From contig JAACJG010000001.1 of the NCBI GenBank assembly GCA_009917695.1, positions 455,219-519,218 on the forward strand: DNA of 64,000 nt. Direction: 5' to 3'. A program made the translations under genes and the position numbers. The notes beneath the pieces are model-generated. The model was given only the letters and a program-made list of their open reading frames with translations. It had not been told where the DNA came from and made no database searches. Position 1 is the first letter of the stretch, and each line of letters begins with the position of its first letter. Origin of the DNA: Candidatus Rifleibacterium amylolyticum (GTDB lineage Bacteria; Muiribacteriota; Ozemobacteria; Ozemobacterales; Ozemobacteraceae). Of this stretch, positions 51,403 through 59,560 are shown one piece after another.

Positions 51403-52302
51403 ATGATTATTATCGAAAGAATCCTTTTTCTCAAGCGCATTTCGATCTTCTCGAGCCTGTCGAGCTACGAACTGCGAAAAATAGCCGAAGTCGTCAGTGA
51501 AGAAGAAGCCGAATCAGGTGAAATCATCTTCTGGGAAGGCGATTTTGGTGACTGCATGTATCTTGTCGTCGAGGGCAAGATATCTATTTTTACCGGCAAG
51601 CAACCGGCGATAAAGGTGCTGGCCAGTTTCGAGAAAGCCGCGTTTTTCGGAGAAATGGGCCTCTACGACGACAAGCCACGCGCCGCCTCAGCCATGGCCG
51701 ATGTTCGTTCGCGTCTGCTGGTGCTGAGAAAAGGCGAGTTTTGTGATCTCATCAGCGAGTTCCCGATGGTGGCTCTTGGTATCATGAAGGAGCTGAACAA
51801 CAGAATCAGGGCTACCAATCAGAAACTCAACCTGATCGAGCGTAATCTGGTTGATAATTCCAGCCGCCTTTATTCACGAGATTACTTTGTCGATTGCATG
51901 AAAAACCTGATTAACCGTGCCAGAAACGAAAAAACCCAGGTCGGTTTTGTATTGATCAGGTTGAAAAAAATGCATTTTCAGGATGAAGGCGGTGATGATG
52001 AGGCTATCGGCAAATTCAGAACCGAATTGATTCGCGAACTGGGTATGCGCCTGGCCGCCTATATGCGGGAAAGCGACATGCTCTGCCGATTCGACGATAA
52101 CAGCATTCTGATCATGATCCCAGAAATCAATTCGCGAGGTGCTCTGAAGTTTCAGGCCCGCATAACTGATGATATCAATCGAGTGCTCATCGACTTCGAA
52201 TCAGCACGTAAACTTTATTCCGATGTCGAATTCAAGACTTTAACCTTTCCTGATGATGCCGATTCGGCTGATACAATCGTCAAGAACCTTGAGGCTCAGT
52301 AA
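51403..52302 (+). CDS. cNMP-binding domain fused to a degenerate GGDEF domain
   Basis: 299 residues. Residues 5-135 form a CRP-type cyclic-nucleotide-binding beta-roll (IFSSLSSYELRKIAEVV, IIFWEGDFGDCMYLVVEGKISIF, AAFFGEMGLYDDKPRAASAMA). The C-terminal half follows the GGDEF-domain path (RLYSRDYFVDCMKNLINRA, DMLCRFDDNSILIMIPE), but the GGDEF signature itself reads RFDDNS, so diguanylate cyclase activity is unlikely. No DNA-binding helix-turn-helix, so not a CRP-type regulator. Spacing of 10 bases to the HEAT transporter gene implies they act together. Confidence 0.83.
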   Translation: MIIIERILFLKRISIFSSLSSYELRKIAEVVSEEEAESGEIIFWEGDFGDCMYLVVEGKISIFTGKQPAIKVLASFEKAAFFGEMGLYDDKPRAASAMADVRSRLLVLRKGEFCDLISEFPMVALGIMKELNNRIRATNQKLNLIERNLVDNSSRLYSRDYFVDCMKNLINRARNEKTQVGFVLIRLKKMHFQDEGGDDEAIGKFRTELIRELGMRLAAYMRESDMLCRFDDNSILIMIPEINSRGALKFQARITDDINRVLIDFESARKLYSDVEFKTLTFPDDADSADTIVKNLEAQ

Positions 52303-52344
52303 AACCCGCGCATATCCTTTGGCGATGAGCGCTTGCCGGGTGAC

Positions 52345-52373
52345 TTGCAATAATGCGCCCGGCCGTCTATAAT
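52345..52373 (+). promoter_or_regulatory. Sigma-70 promoter for glyS
   Basis: TTGCAA (52345-52350) and perfect TATAAT (52368-52373), 17-bp spacing, 31 bp before the TTG start at 52405. Confidence 0.7.
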
Positions 52374-52404
52374 TCGAGCCTGCAAATACCACAGGGAGTT
52401 CAAT

Positions 52405-54375
52405 TTGCCGAAAACCTTGTTACTTGAAGCCGGCTTTCTCAGCCTGCCCGACAATCTCTTTGCCGCCAGTCAACCTGATCTGCGTGAGCCGATCGGCCAG
52501 GCTCTGCGTCAGGAAAAGTTTGAGTTTTCCCGCCTGCGCTGCTGGATATCGCAGCACCGTATCGGAGTGTTGATCGAAGGTCTGACTGATTCACGAACCA
52601 GCGCAACAAAAGAGGTGCGCGGACCAAAAGCCGTCGGAGCCTTTGATTACAATAATCTGCCTTCTCTTGCTGTTCAGGGGTTTGCCACTGCTCAGGGAGT
52701 ACAATACAAAGATCTGGTGACCAGAGAAATTGATGGCGAAAAATATCTGTTCGCCATACGTCCGGCTTCAGAACAACCCCTGGAAAAGAGCGTCGATAAA
52801 ATTAAAGATACCGTTTTTGGTGCACTGAATTTCAGTGCCAGGCCATGGAGCAACAGCAGCCGCTTTGTTCACCCGCCGGCCTATTTTACGGCAATGCTCG
52901 ACGACAAGGTTTGTGATATCGACCTTGATGGACTGAAGGCGAGCAATATCACCGCCAGTCATGACGGGTTGACCATCAAATATCATGTTTTATCCGGCGC
53001 CCAGTTTTATCCACAGGTGCTGCAGCAGATTGGCGTCGTCTGCGAAACGGCTGAACGTCGAAAGATTCTGGAGACCAGAATAAGATCGATATTGCCGGAG
53101 GGCTGTGTTCTTCGTTCAGAAGGCGCTCGCATCAGCCATCTGTGCTATTACAAAGAATCGCTGCAACCACTTCTGATCAAGTTCAAACCCGAGTATCTCG
53201 AAATCCCGGAAGCGGTGCTCCACGCGTACATGAAAAAACATTTTTCACTTCTGGCCTGCGAAAATAACCGCGGCAAAATAATGCCAGCTGCCATCGCCAT
53301 CTCAGAAAAAATCAACCCGCAGAGCCAGGAAGCTTCGCTTAGAGCGGCGGAGCTTGACGACCATTTTGCCCGCCTGCTTCAGGTCTGGCGCAACGATGTC
53401 GAAAAACTGCCAGAAAAGCTTATGCAGCTGGCCGGTCGCTTTGAAAAAGACAAGATTCTTGTCCCGGAATCAGGTAATCCCCTGGCGCGTTGTGCTTTGT
53501 GGCTGGTTCCCCGTCTTGGCCTAGAAAGTGCGTCATCAGACATCAATGTTCTGATTTCGCTCATTGCAGAAGGCGAGCGCACAAAGATTGCAGAACTGCT
53601 TCCTTCAACCGGCTTTTCGGTTGTAATCAGCCGGCTTGGCGAAATAGCAGCATTCAAGAAGATGGTTCCGATTCTTCAGGAGATCTGCGATTTCTTTTCC
53701 GGCCGTATTCACGCTCCGGGCGATGTTGTCGCACGCGTGCTCTGTCTTTCCCTGCTGATGCGCAATTACACATTAGGCGACAGCGGTGAGCTTTCAGATC
53801 CTTCCAGAATCATAAGCCTTCTGCGTGCCGCTGATTTCCGCATCGATATTTTTCAGGCGTTTTCAGACATTTTTCCAGATTACAACCTGGCAAGACGGTT
53901 CTGGATTCAGACACTTGTTGCTGATCTGCAACGAGAATCAGTTATAAAACTGGTGGGTGAAAACTTTCTGTCTTCTTATGAGCTCGATCCTGCCTCGTTC
54001 TATGATGCCGCCAGATCCTGGAAAGATCTTAGCGCTGCCGATTCAGAAGCACTTTCAACTCTGCATCAACGCATGCGCAGTAAAGTAGAAGGGGTTCATC
54101 CCGTCTATGAAGAGATTTCTGACTGCCAGATCGAGAAGGAAGTTGTTGAATCGCTCGTCAGACTTGAAAAAATGCCTGGCATCAACTATCGTGAGATTTT
54201 TGAATTCTTTGCCCGTGAAAGGGTTAATATCGAAGCCTGTTTGATGAATCTGCCGCCGTTGCTCGACGATATGAATCCAGAGCACCTCTCACGAATCAGT
54301 CTTTTGCAGAGACTGATACGCCAGCTGGGACGGCTGCCTTTTGTCACCAGAGAAAAAACAGGTGCAAAAAAATGA
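52405..54375 (+). CDS. glyS: Glycyl-tRNA synthetase beta subunit, divergent
   Basis: 656 residues from TTG, with AGGGAG upstream. N-terminal LLLEAGFLSLP, LIEGLTDSRTSATKEVRGPKAVGAFD and VQGFATAQGVQYKDLV match the opening of bacterial GlyS; SSRFVHPPAYFTAMLDDKV matches the following RFVRPxxWxxALLD region, and the tail (EACLMNLPPLLDDMNPEHLSRISLLQRLIRQLG) matches the end. The middle, where GlyS has its HD-like part, is poorly conserved. GlyS partners GlyQ to charge tRNA-Gly; no glyQ lies nearby, although the two are usually adjacent. Confidence 0.85.
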   Translation: MPKTLLLEAGFLSLPDNLFAASQPDLREPIGQALRQEKFEFSRLRCWISQHRIGVLIEGLTDSRTSATKEVRGPKAVGAFDYNNLPSLAVQGFATAQGVQYKDLVTREIDGEKYLFAIRPASEQPLEKSVDKIKDTVFGALNFSARPWSNSSRFVHPPAYFTAMLDDKVCDIDLDGLKASNITASHDGLTIKYHVLSGAQFYPQVLQQIGVVCETAERRKILETRIRSILPEGCVLRSEGARISHLCYYKESLQPLLIKFKPEYLEIPEAVLHAYMKKHFSLLACENNRGKIMPAAIAISEKINPQSQEASLRAAELDDHFARLLQVWRNDVEKLPEKLMQLAGRFEKDKILVPESGNPLARCALWLVPRLGLESASSDINVLISLIAEGERTKIAELLPSTGFSVVISRLGEIAAFKKMVPILQEICDFFSGRIHAPGDVVARVLCLSLLMRNYTLGDSGELSDPSRIISLLRAADFRIDIFQAFSDIFPDYNLARRFWIQTLVADLQRESVIKLVGENFLSSYELDPASFYDAARSWKDLSAADSEALSTLHQRMRSKVEGVHPVYEEISDCQIEKEVVESLVRLEKMPGINYREIFEFFARERVNIEACLMNLPPLLDDMNPEHLSRISLLQRLIRQLGRLPFVTREKTGAKK

Positions 54376-54394
54376 GAATGTTTAACTTTATGTT

Positions 54395-54403
54395 TGGTAT
54401 AAT
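54395..54403 (+). promoter_or_regulatory. Extended -10 promoter for lon
   Basis: TGG directly before a perfect TATAAT (54398-54403) gives an extended -10; no good -35 is seen. About 48 bp before the ATG at 54452, which has GGGGGA as its site. A heat-shock element such as CIRCE is not visible. Confidence 0.5.
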
Positions 54404-54451
54404 GCAATTTTGCAGTAGAATCGTGTCAATCTCAGTCGGGGGAATATAGTA

Positions 54452-56932
54452 ATGGCAATTGAAGATCGCAGCAATAATCCAGATAACATTGATGACAACG
54501 AGAATCCGGGTGCACCGGAGATATACCCTCTCCTGCCACTGAGGGATGTTGTCGTATTTCCCTACATGGTGGTGCCCCTCTTTGTCGGGCGCAAAAAGTC
54601 GATCAGAGCAATAGAAGAGGCGATGCTCAAAAATCGTCGTATCATTCTCTGCTCGCAGAAACAGGCGAAAACCGATGACCCGGAAGCAGATGAACTCTAC
54701 GAAACCGGAACTATTGCAGAGATTCTGCAACTGCTCAAACTGCCCGACGGCATTCTAAAAATCCTCGTCGAAGGCACCACCAGGGTTAAAATAAACCGCT
54801 TCACCAAACTTGATGAGTTTTTTGAGGTCGAGGGCGTTAAAATCCTGACCGAAGACAAAAAGACAATAGAGCAGCAGGCTCTGATGCGCAACGTCATCAG
54901 CCTGTTCGAGCAGTATGTCAAGCTCAACAAAAAGATTCCGCTCGAAGTGATCATGGTCGCCAACAACGTCGAAGAGCCCGGTCGCCTGGCTGACATCATC
55001 ACCGCTCATCTCAACCTCAAGGTCGAAGAAAAACAGGAAATTCTCGAAGCTTTCGTGCCACGAGAAAGGCTTGAAAAAATTGCCGGCATCCTTAACCGCG
55101 AGCTCGAGATCATGATGGTGGAAAAGAAGATTCGCGGCCAGGTGCGCAAGCAGATGGAGCAGATTCAGAAAGAATACTATCTGCGTGAGCAGATGAAGGC
55201 TATTCAGAAAGAACTTGGCGACACTGATGAGCGCACCGAAGAAATCGAAGAACTCAAAGAAGCGGTGGCTAAGGCCGGCATGCCGGATGAAGCCCGCGAA
55301 AAAGCAGAAAAGGAACTGTCCAAGCTGGGCAAGATGCCGCCAGGCTCTGCCGAAGCTACCGTTTCGCGCAACTATATCGACTGGCTGGTCGCCCTTCCCT
55401 GGAAGAAGCAGACCAGAGACCGCATCGATCTCGAAAAGTGCCAGAAGATTCTCGATGAAGATCACTTTGGTCTCGACAAGGTCAAAGAACGAATCCTTGA
55501 ATACCTTGCCGTCTGTCGCCTGAAAAAGTCGATCAAAGGCCCAATTCTCTGCCTGATCGGCCCTCCGGGCGTTGGCAAAACTTCGCTGGGCAAGTCGATT
55601 GCCCGCGCCCTCAATCGCAAGTTTGCCCGTATCTCTCTGGGTGGCATGCGTGATGAAGCTGAAATCAGAGGCCATCGCCGTACCTATATCGGTGCCATGC
55701 CTGGTCGAATCATACAGGCGTTGCGTGACACCGGTTCTCGAAATCCTGTAGTTCTGCTCGATGAAATCGATAAGATGGGCATGGATTTCAGGGGTGACCC
55801 AAGCTCTGCTCTACTCGAAGCTCTTGATCCAGAACAGAACCACTCTTTCTCCGATCACTATATTTCGACGCCTTTCGATCTTTCAAAGGTGCTGTTTCTG
55901 ACCACGGCCAACGTTCCGCATACTATTCCCGGGCCGTTGCGCGACCGTCTTGAAGTTGTTTACCTGCCTGGATACACCGAAGAAGAAAAGGTCCAGATTG
56001 CCAAAAAATATCTGATTCCGAAACAGCAGGATGCCAACGGTATCGTCAAAAAAGGCATCAAGATCGAAGAGTCGGCGGTTGTCGAAGTCATTCGCAAATA
56101 CACCCGTGAAGCTGGCGTGCGTAATCTCGAGCGCGAACTCGCCTCGATATGCAGAAAAATTGCGCGCGATCTCGTTTTCGGCAAAATCAAGCCGAATCCC
56201 GAGAAGAAGGACCAGCCGCTGTTGCAGGTTACCAATGCATCGATCGAGCAATATCTCGGCATTCCCAAGTATCATAACAGCAAGCGCGAAGACAAAGATG
56301 ACATCGGTCTGGTCAATGGTCTTGCCTGGACAGAAGTAGGCGGCACGACATTGCCAATCGAAGTTGTCGTTATGCCTGGTCGCGGCAAAATCATTCTCAC
56401 CGGCTCTCTCGGAGAAGTCATGAAAGAATCGGCACACGCTTCGCTTTCATATCTCCGCAGTCATTCCGATGAGATCAAAATGCGCCCGATCGATTACGAT
56501 GCAATCGATCTGCATATCCACTTCCCCGAAGGCGCAGTGCCCAAAGACGGGCCCTCAGCCGGTATTGCCATTGCAACCGCAATTTACTCGGCGCTCAACG
56601 AAGTGCCGGTACGCAGCGACTTTGCCATGACCGGTGAAATTACTCTGCGTGGTCGCGTGCTGCCGGTCGGTGGCATCAAAGAAAAGCTTCTGGCAGCACA
56701 TCGCCAGGAGATAACCAATATCATTCTGTCGAACGACAACGAAAAGGAACTCGAAGAAGTGCCGCCACAGATTCGCAAGAATTTGACGATCTACAAGGTC
56801 GCTTCTGCTGCTGAAGTGCTCAAATTGGCGCTTCGCGGCGAACCAAAGAGTACTCCGCTTGTGTTCAGCAGCCGCGCTCTCGGCACTGCGGCCAAGCGCA
56901 AGAAGACCTCGAAAAAGCGCGGAGCAGCTTAA
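54452..56932 (+). CDS. lon: ATP-dependent Lon protease
   Basis: 826 residues, normal length for LonA. N-terminal substrate-binding domain ([22 protein letters not shown]), a coiled region (about 190-270), AAA+ core with Walker [16 protein letters not shown] (about 367-381) and Walker [12 protein letters not shown], and the Ser/Lys protease domain with [13 protein letters not shown] (Ser near 702) and [13 protein letters not shown] (Lys near 745). A Lys-rich tail ends the protein. It degrades misfolded and regulatory proteins in the cytoplasm. TAATG overlap with engB. Confidence 0.97.
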   Translation: MAIEDRSNNPDNIDDNENPGAPEIYPLLPLRDVVVFPYMVVPLFVGRKKSIRAIEEAMLKNRRIILCSQKQAKTDDPEADELYETGTIAEILQLLKLPDGILKILVEGTTRVKINRFTKLDEFFEVEGVKILTEDKKTIEQQALMRNVISLFEQYVKLNKKIPLEVIMVANNVEEPGRLADIITAHLNLKVEEKQEILEAFVPRERLEKIAGILNRELEIMMVEKKIRGQVRKQMEQIQKEYYLREQMKAIQKELGDTDERTEEIEELKEAVAKAGMPDEAREKAEKELSKLGKMPPGSAEATVSRNYIDWLVALPWKKQTRDRIDLEKCQKILDEDHFGLDKVKERILEYLAVCRLKKSIKGPILCLIGPPGVGKTSLGKSIARALNRKFARISLGGMRDEAEIRGHRRTYIGAMPGRIIQALRDTGSRNPVVLLDEIDKMGMDFRGDPSSALLEALDPEQNHSFSDHYISTPFDLSKVLFLTTANVPHTIPGPLRDRLEVVYLPGYTEEEKVQIAKKYLIPKQQDANGIVKKGIKIEESAVVEVIRKYTREAGVRNLERELASICRKIARDLVFGKIKPNPEKKDQPLLQVTNASIEQYLGIPKYHNSKREDKDDIGLVNGLAWTEVGGTTLPIEVVVMPGRGKIILTGSLGEVMKESAHASLSYLRSHSDEIKMRPIDYDAIDLHIHFPEGAVPKDGPSAGIAIATAIYSALNEVPVRSDFAMTGEITLRGRVLPVGGIKEKLLAAHRQEITNIILSNDNEKELEEVPPQIRKNLTIYKVASAAEVLKLALRGEPKSTPLVFSSRALGTAAKRKKTSKKRGAA

Positions 56933-57888
56933 TGACCATCAAGATTACTTCGGCTACATTCAGCGCCTGTGTTGTCGGCAAAGACGGCATTCCTGACGAC
57001 AATCTGCCGGTAATTGCTCTGGTTGGACGCAGTAACGTTGGCAAATCATCGTTGATCAACTGTATAACCGGGCGTAGAGAACTGGCGCGTACAAGTTCTC
57101 TGCCAGGTAAGACTCTCACCATCAACTATTATTGTATAAATGAGGAGTTTTATCTCGTAGATCTGCCGGGTTACGGTTACGCCAAAGCTTCAAAAGTTAC
57201 CAGACAACGCATACAGAACATGATGAACGAGTTTTTTGCCGAAAGCAAAAATCTCAAGGGCGTTATTCAGGTGCTCGATATCCGGCACAAGCCTTCGCCG
57301 CTCGACACTCAGATGCAAAGCTGGATACGCGATCAAAAGCTGAACAGTCTCGCTGTGCTCACCAAAGCAGACAAGCTCAGTCATCAGCAGGTAGTTAAGA
57401 TGCGCGCATCGATTGCAAAAGATCTGAAGCTCGGCTTCAGCATGGTCTTTTCGGCAAAAACTTCGACCGGAAAAGAAGACTTTCTCGATGCCGTAGAAAA
57501 AGTTATCGCCGGCCTCGAAATCAAGAGCAGTGAAAGCAAAGGCAGAAGGCCTCATCCACAACCCCGCCAGGGCGCTGAGCGATCGCAAAAGGCAGGCGAA
57601 AGCGGTTCACGCTCTGGTCGTGAAAGGCAGCCGGATAGAGAAAGAAAACCGGGCCGGGATCGCCCGGTGGACAAGCAGCCTGAAAAACAGCCTGACAAGC
57701 AGTCAGAAAAAATTCCGTCTCCAGATAAACCGGCTCCTAAACCCGACAACCAGTCTTCGCAGTCTTCGCCAAGACCTGAAAAAACCGAGCAGTCGACCGA
57801 ACAACGCCCCGGCCAGAGTCGCCGTCGGCGCTGGAAAAATCGCAAAAACCGTGGCGAGGGTGACAAGAAAAAACAGCCAGAAACATAA
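56932..57888 (+). CDS. engB: Ribosome-biogenesis GTPase EngB (YsxC/YihA) with long disordered tail
   Basis: 318 residues; typical EngB is about 195-210. Residues 1-200 are a complete TrmE-Era-EngA-like GTPase: G1 GRSNVGKS (32-39), G3 VDLPGYGYAKASK (about 76-88), G4 LTKADKLS (about 142-149), G5 FSAKTSTG. From about 203 a 115-residue tail rich in Pro, Gln, Lys, Arg and Glu follows (repeats such as KQPEKQPDKQSEK), with no hydrophobic core. EngB helps assemble the large ribosomal subunit; the tail may bind RNA. Coupled to lon. Confidence 0.93.
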   Translation: MTIKITSATFSACVVGKDGIPDDNLPVIALVGRSNVGKSSLINCITGRRELARTSSLPGKTLTINYYCINEEFYLVDLPGYGYAKASKVTRQRIQNMMNEFFAESKNLKGVIQVLDIRHKPSPLDTQMQSWIRDQKLNSLAVLTKADKLSHQQVVKMRASIAKDLKLGFSMVFSAKTSTGKEDFLDAVEKVIAGLEIKSSESKGRRPHPQPRQGAERSQKAGESGSRSGRERQPDRERKPGRDRPVDKQPEKQPDKQSEKIPSPDKPAPKPDNQSSQSSPRPEKTEQSTEQRPGQSRRRRWKNRKNRGEGDKKKQPET

Positions 57889-57911
57889 CTCTTTTTTGAG
57901 TGGAGGAAAAT

Positions 57912-59477
57912 ATGAAATTTGTGCGTATCGCTCTCTGTCTCGCTTTGCTGGTGACAACGGTCACCGCTGGTGCAGCTCCATCGCTGAACAGCATTCAAAA
58001 GAACATCAAAGCTGCCGGCAAACTCTGGTCAGGCGACCCGGTAAAAGCGCAGACCATGTTGCGCGAATCTTTTGCTTCGGCAATTGCCTGGACCAAGGAT
58101 GAATACAAACCTTCCGTCAGAGAACAGGGTTTTTATAACGCTATTACCTGCTTCAGCCCTGAACTTGTCGAAGAAGTCGCGCTGGCGGCCGAAACTTATG
58201 TAACTCTTTTCCCGACGGGTCGCTACCTCAAAAAGGTCAATCTCTATCGCGCTATGGCTGAATATTCACGCGGCAATTACGAATCAGTGTCGGCCGCTCT
58301 CGATGCCGCCGCCAGAGCCAAAGGTAAGTTCGCCTATCCGGAACAGACTCAGGCAATGTCAGGGTATGTCTTAACCGGCCATCATCGCAGTGCTGAACGC
58401 TTCATCGAAGGTCAGCGCCTGCAGAAACCGTCATCTGCTCTAACCAAGGATCTGCGCCGTTTTCATTCAGGCAATAGAATGATCGATGGTCTTCTCAAGC
58501 GCGTGTCAACCGGGCAGATCAGCGGTGGCCAGGCGGCTGAGCTTCTCGACTCAGCTCTAGATACAGCTTACTTTGCCAAGCGGGCTCCTGAAGCGGCCTT
58601 GACTTCGATAGCGCTTAAGGATTCGCAGGCGCCATATTATAACCCGGTAAGAACTGAATGGTTAAGCTTGAGCCGTGTGGTCAAACATGCGACTTCGCCA
58701 CAGATGCGATTGAAGAAGCTGACGGAATTCGTTAGCAACTTCCCGGAAGCATCCAGTGCCGAGCTCTATAAGGCATTGCTTGACCTGCGTTATCTCAATC
58801 TTCTTGAATTCCGCGACCAGACTGCCGCTGCCGAAATGCTGGTGCAGATGAAGTCGCTGCCTGGTTTCGAAAAGCTGGCAAGAATTGAAGAGATCGTATC
58901 CTCGATGAATCAGCGCAGCCTGATGACCCCCGAAGGTTACAAGTCTCTCCAGGAACTGCTTTCTCTCGGCCACCTGTTCCCTTACGACAACGGGCATCTG
59001 CCGGTTATTGGTCTCGACTACATTCATTTCCTTACTGTGATCGCTGATATGATACATGGGCAGAACAGCCAGATACGCAATGTCAATGCTGTTGGCTGGA
59101 ACAACCTGCCGGCTGACATCCTTTATCAGACGGCTGTGGGAGCCAAGGAGAAGGCCTATCAGTCATATCTTCAGATCAAAGATGGTTTGACTCCTCAGGT
59201 CAATCGCATGCTCGAAGATTTGATGTTTCCGCTTTATCTGCCGTCTGTAGCCAAAGATAGAATGTTTATGGCCGGATTGCTGGCTGTTCCGACGCTGCCG
59301 GACCTCGGCACTGATCTTCTGATCGCTGCTATCTCCGATCAGCCAAGAATGCGCAAGGCTGAACACGGCTTTGCAGTTCTTTCTGACGTTTACAACCGGC
59401 ACATGGCTTATTCTGAAGCTCAGGCTGTCTGGAAAATTCTGTCAGACAACTACCCTGATTCTGTCTGGCTTAAGTAA
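57912..59477 (+). CDS. Exported helical (TPR-like) protein, unknown
   Basis: 521 residues from the ATG at 57912 with GGAGG 6 bases upstream. Signal peptide (IALCLALLVTTVTAGAA), then helical-pair repeats over the whole length (VEEVALAAETYVTLFPTGRYL, KKVNLYRAMAEYSRGNYESVSAALDAAARA), like periplasmic TPR/SEL1-type scaffolds. No catalytic motif. Closed by a double-hairpin terminator. Family not recognised. Confidence 0.75.
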   Translation: MKFVRIALCLALLVTTVTAGAAPSLNSIQKNIKAAGKLWSGDPVKAQTMLRESFASAIAWTKDEYKPSVREQGFYNAITCFSPELVEEVALAAETYVTLFPTGRYLKKVNLYRAMAEYSRGNYESVSAALDAAARAKGKFAYPEQTQAMSGYVLTGHHRSAERFIEGQRLQKPSSALTKDLRRFHSGNRMIDGLLKRVSTGQISGGQAAELLDSALDTAYFAKRAPEAALTSIALKDSQAPYYNPVRTEWLSLSRVVKHATSPQMRLKKLTEFVSNFPEASSAELYKALLDLRYLNLLEFRDQTAAAEMLVQMKSLPGFEKLARIEEIVSSMNQRSLMTPEGYKSLQELLSLGHLFPYDNGHLPVIGLDYIHFLTVIADMIHGQNSQIRNVNAVGWNNLPADILYQTAVGAKEKAYQSYLQIKDGLTPQVNRMLEDLMFPLYLPSVAKDRMFMAGLLAVPTLPDLGTDLLIAAISDQPRMRKAEHGFAVLSDVYNRHMAYSEAQAVWKILSDNYPDSVWLK

Positions 59478-59487
59478 TTAAATTGAG

Positions 59488-59532
59488 AGGCGGCAGGACT
59501 TGCCAGACGGCAGGACTTGCCGCCTACTTTTT
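59488..59532 (+). terminator. Terminator with tandem GGCAGGACTTGCC hairpins
   Basis: AGGCGGCA (59488-59495) pairs with TGCCGCCT (59518-59525), followed by ACTTTTTT. Inside, GGCAGGACTTGCC occurs twice, each copy itself able to fold. Alternative structures are possible. Confidence 0.8.
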
Positions 59533-59560
59533 TGGTTTTTTGGGATTCTGGAGGTTTGCT

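Noticed and set aside
54755-55675. 306-codon minus-strand ORF opposite lon
   Set aside because: Phe-rich antisense frame created by the codon usage of lon; lon motifs are unambiguous.
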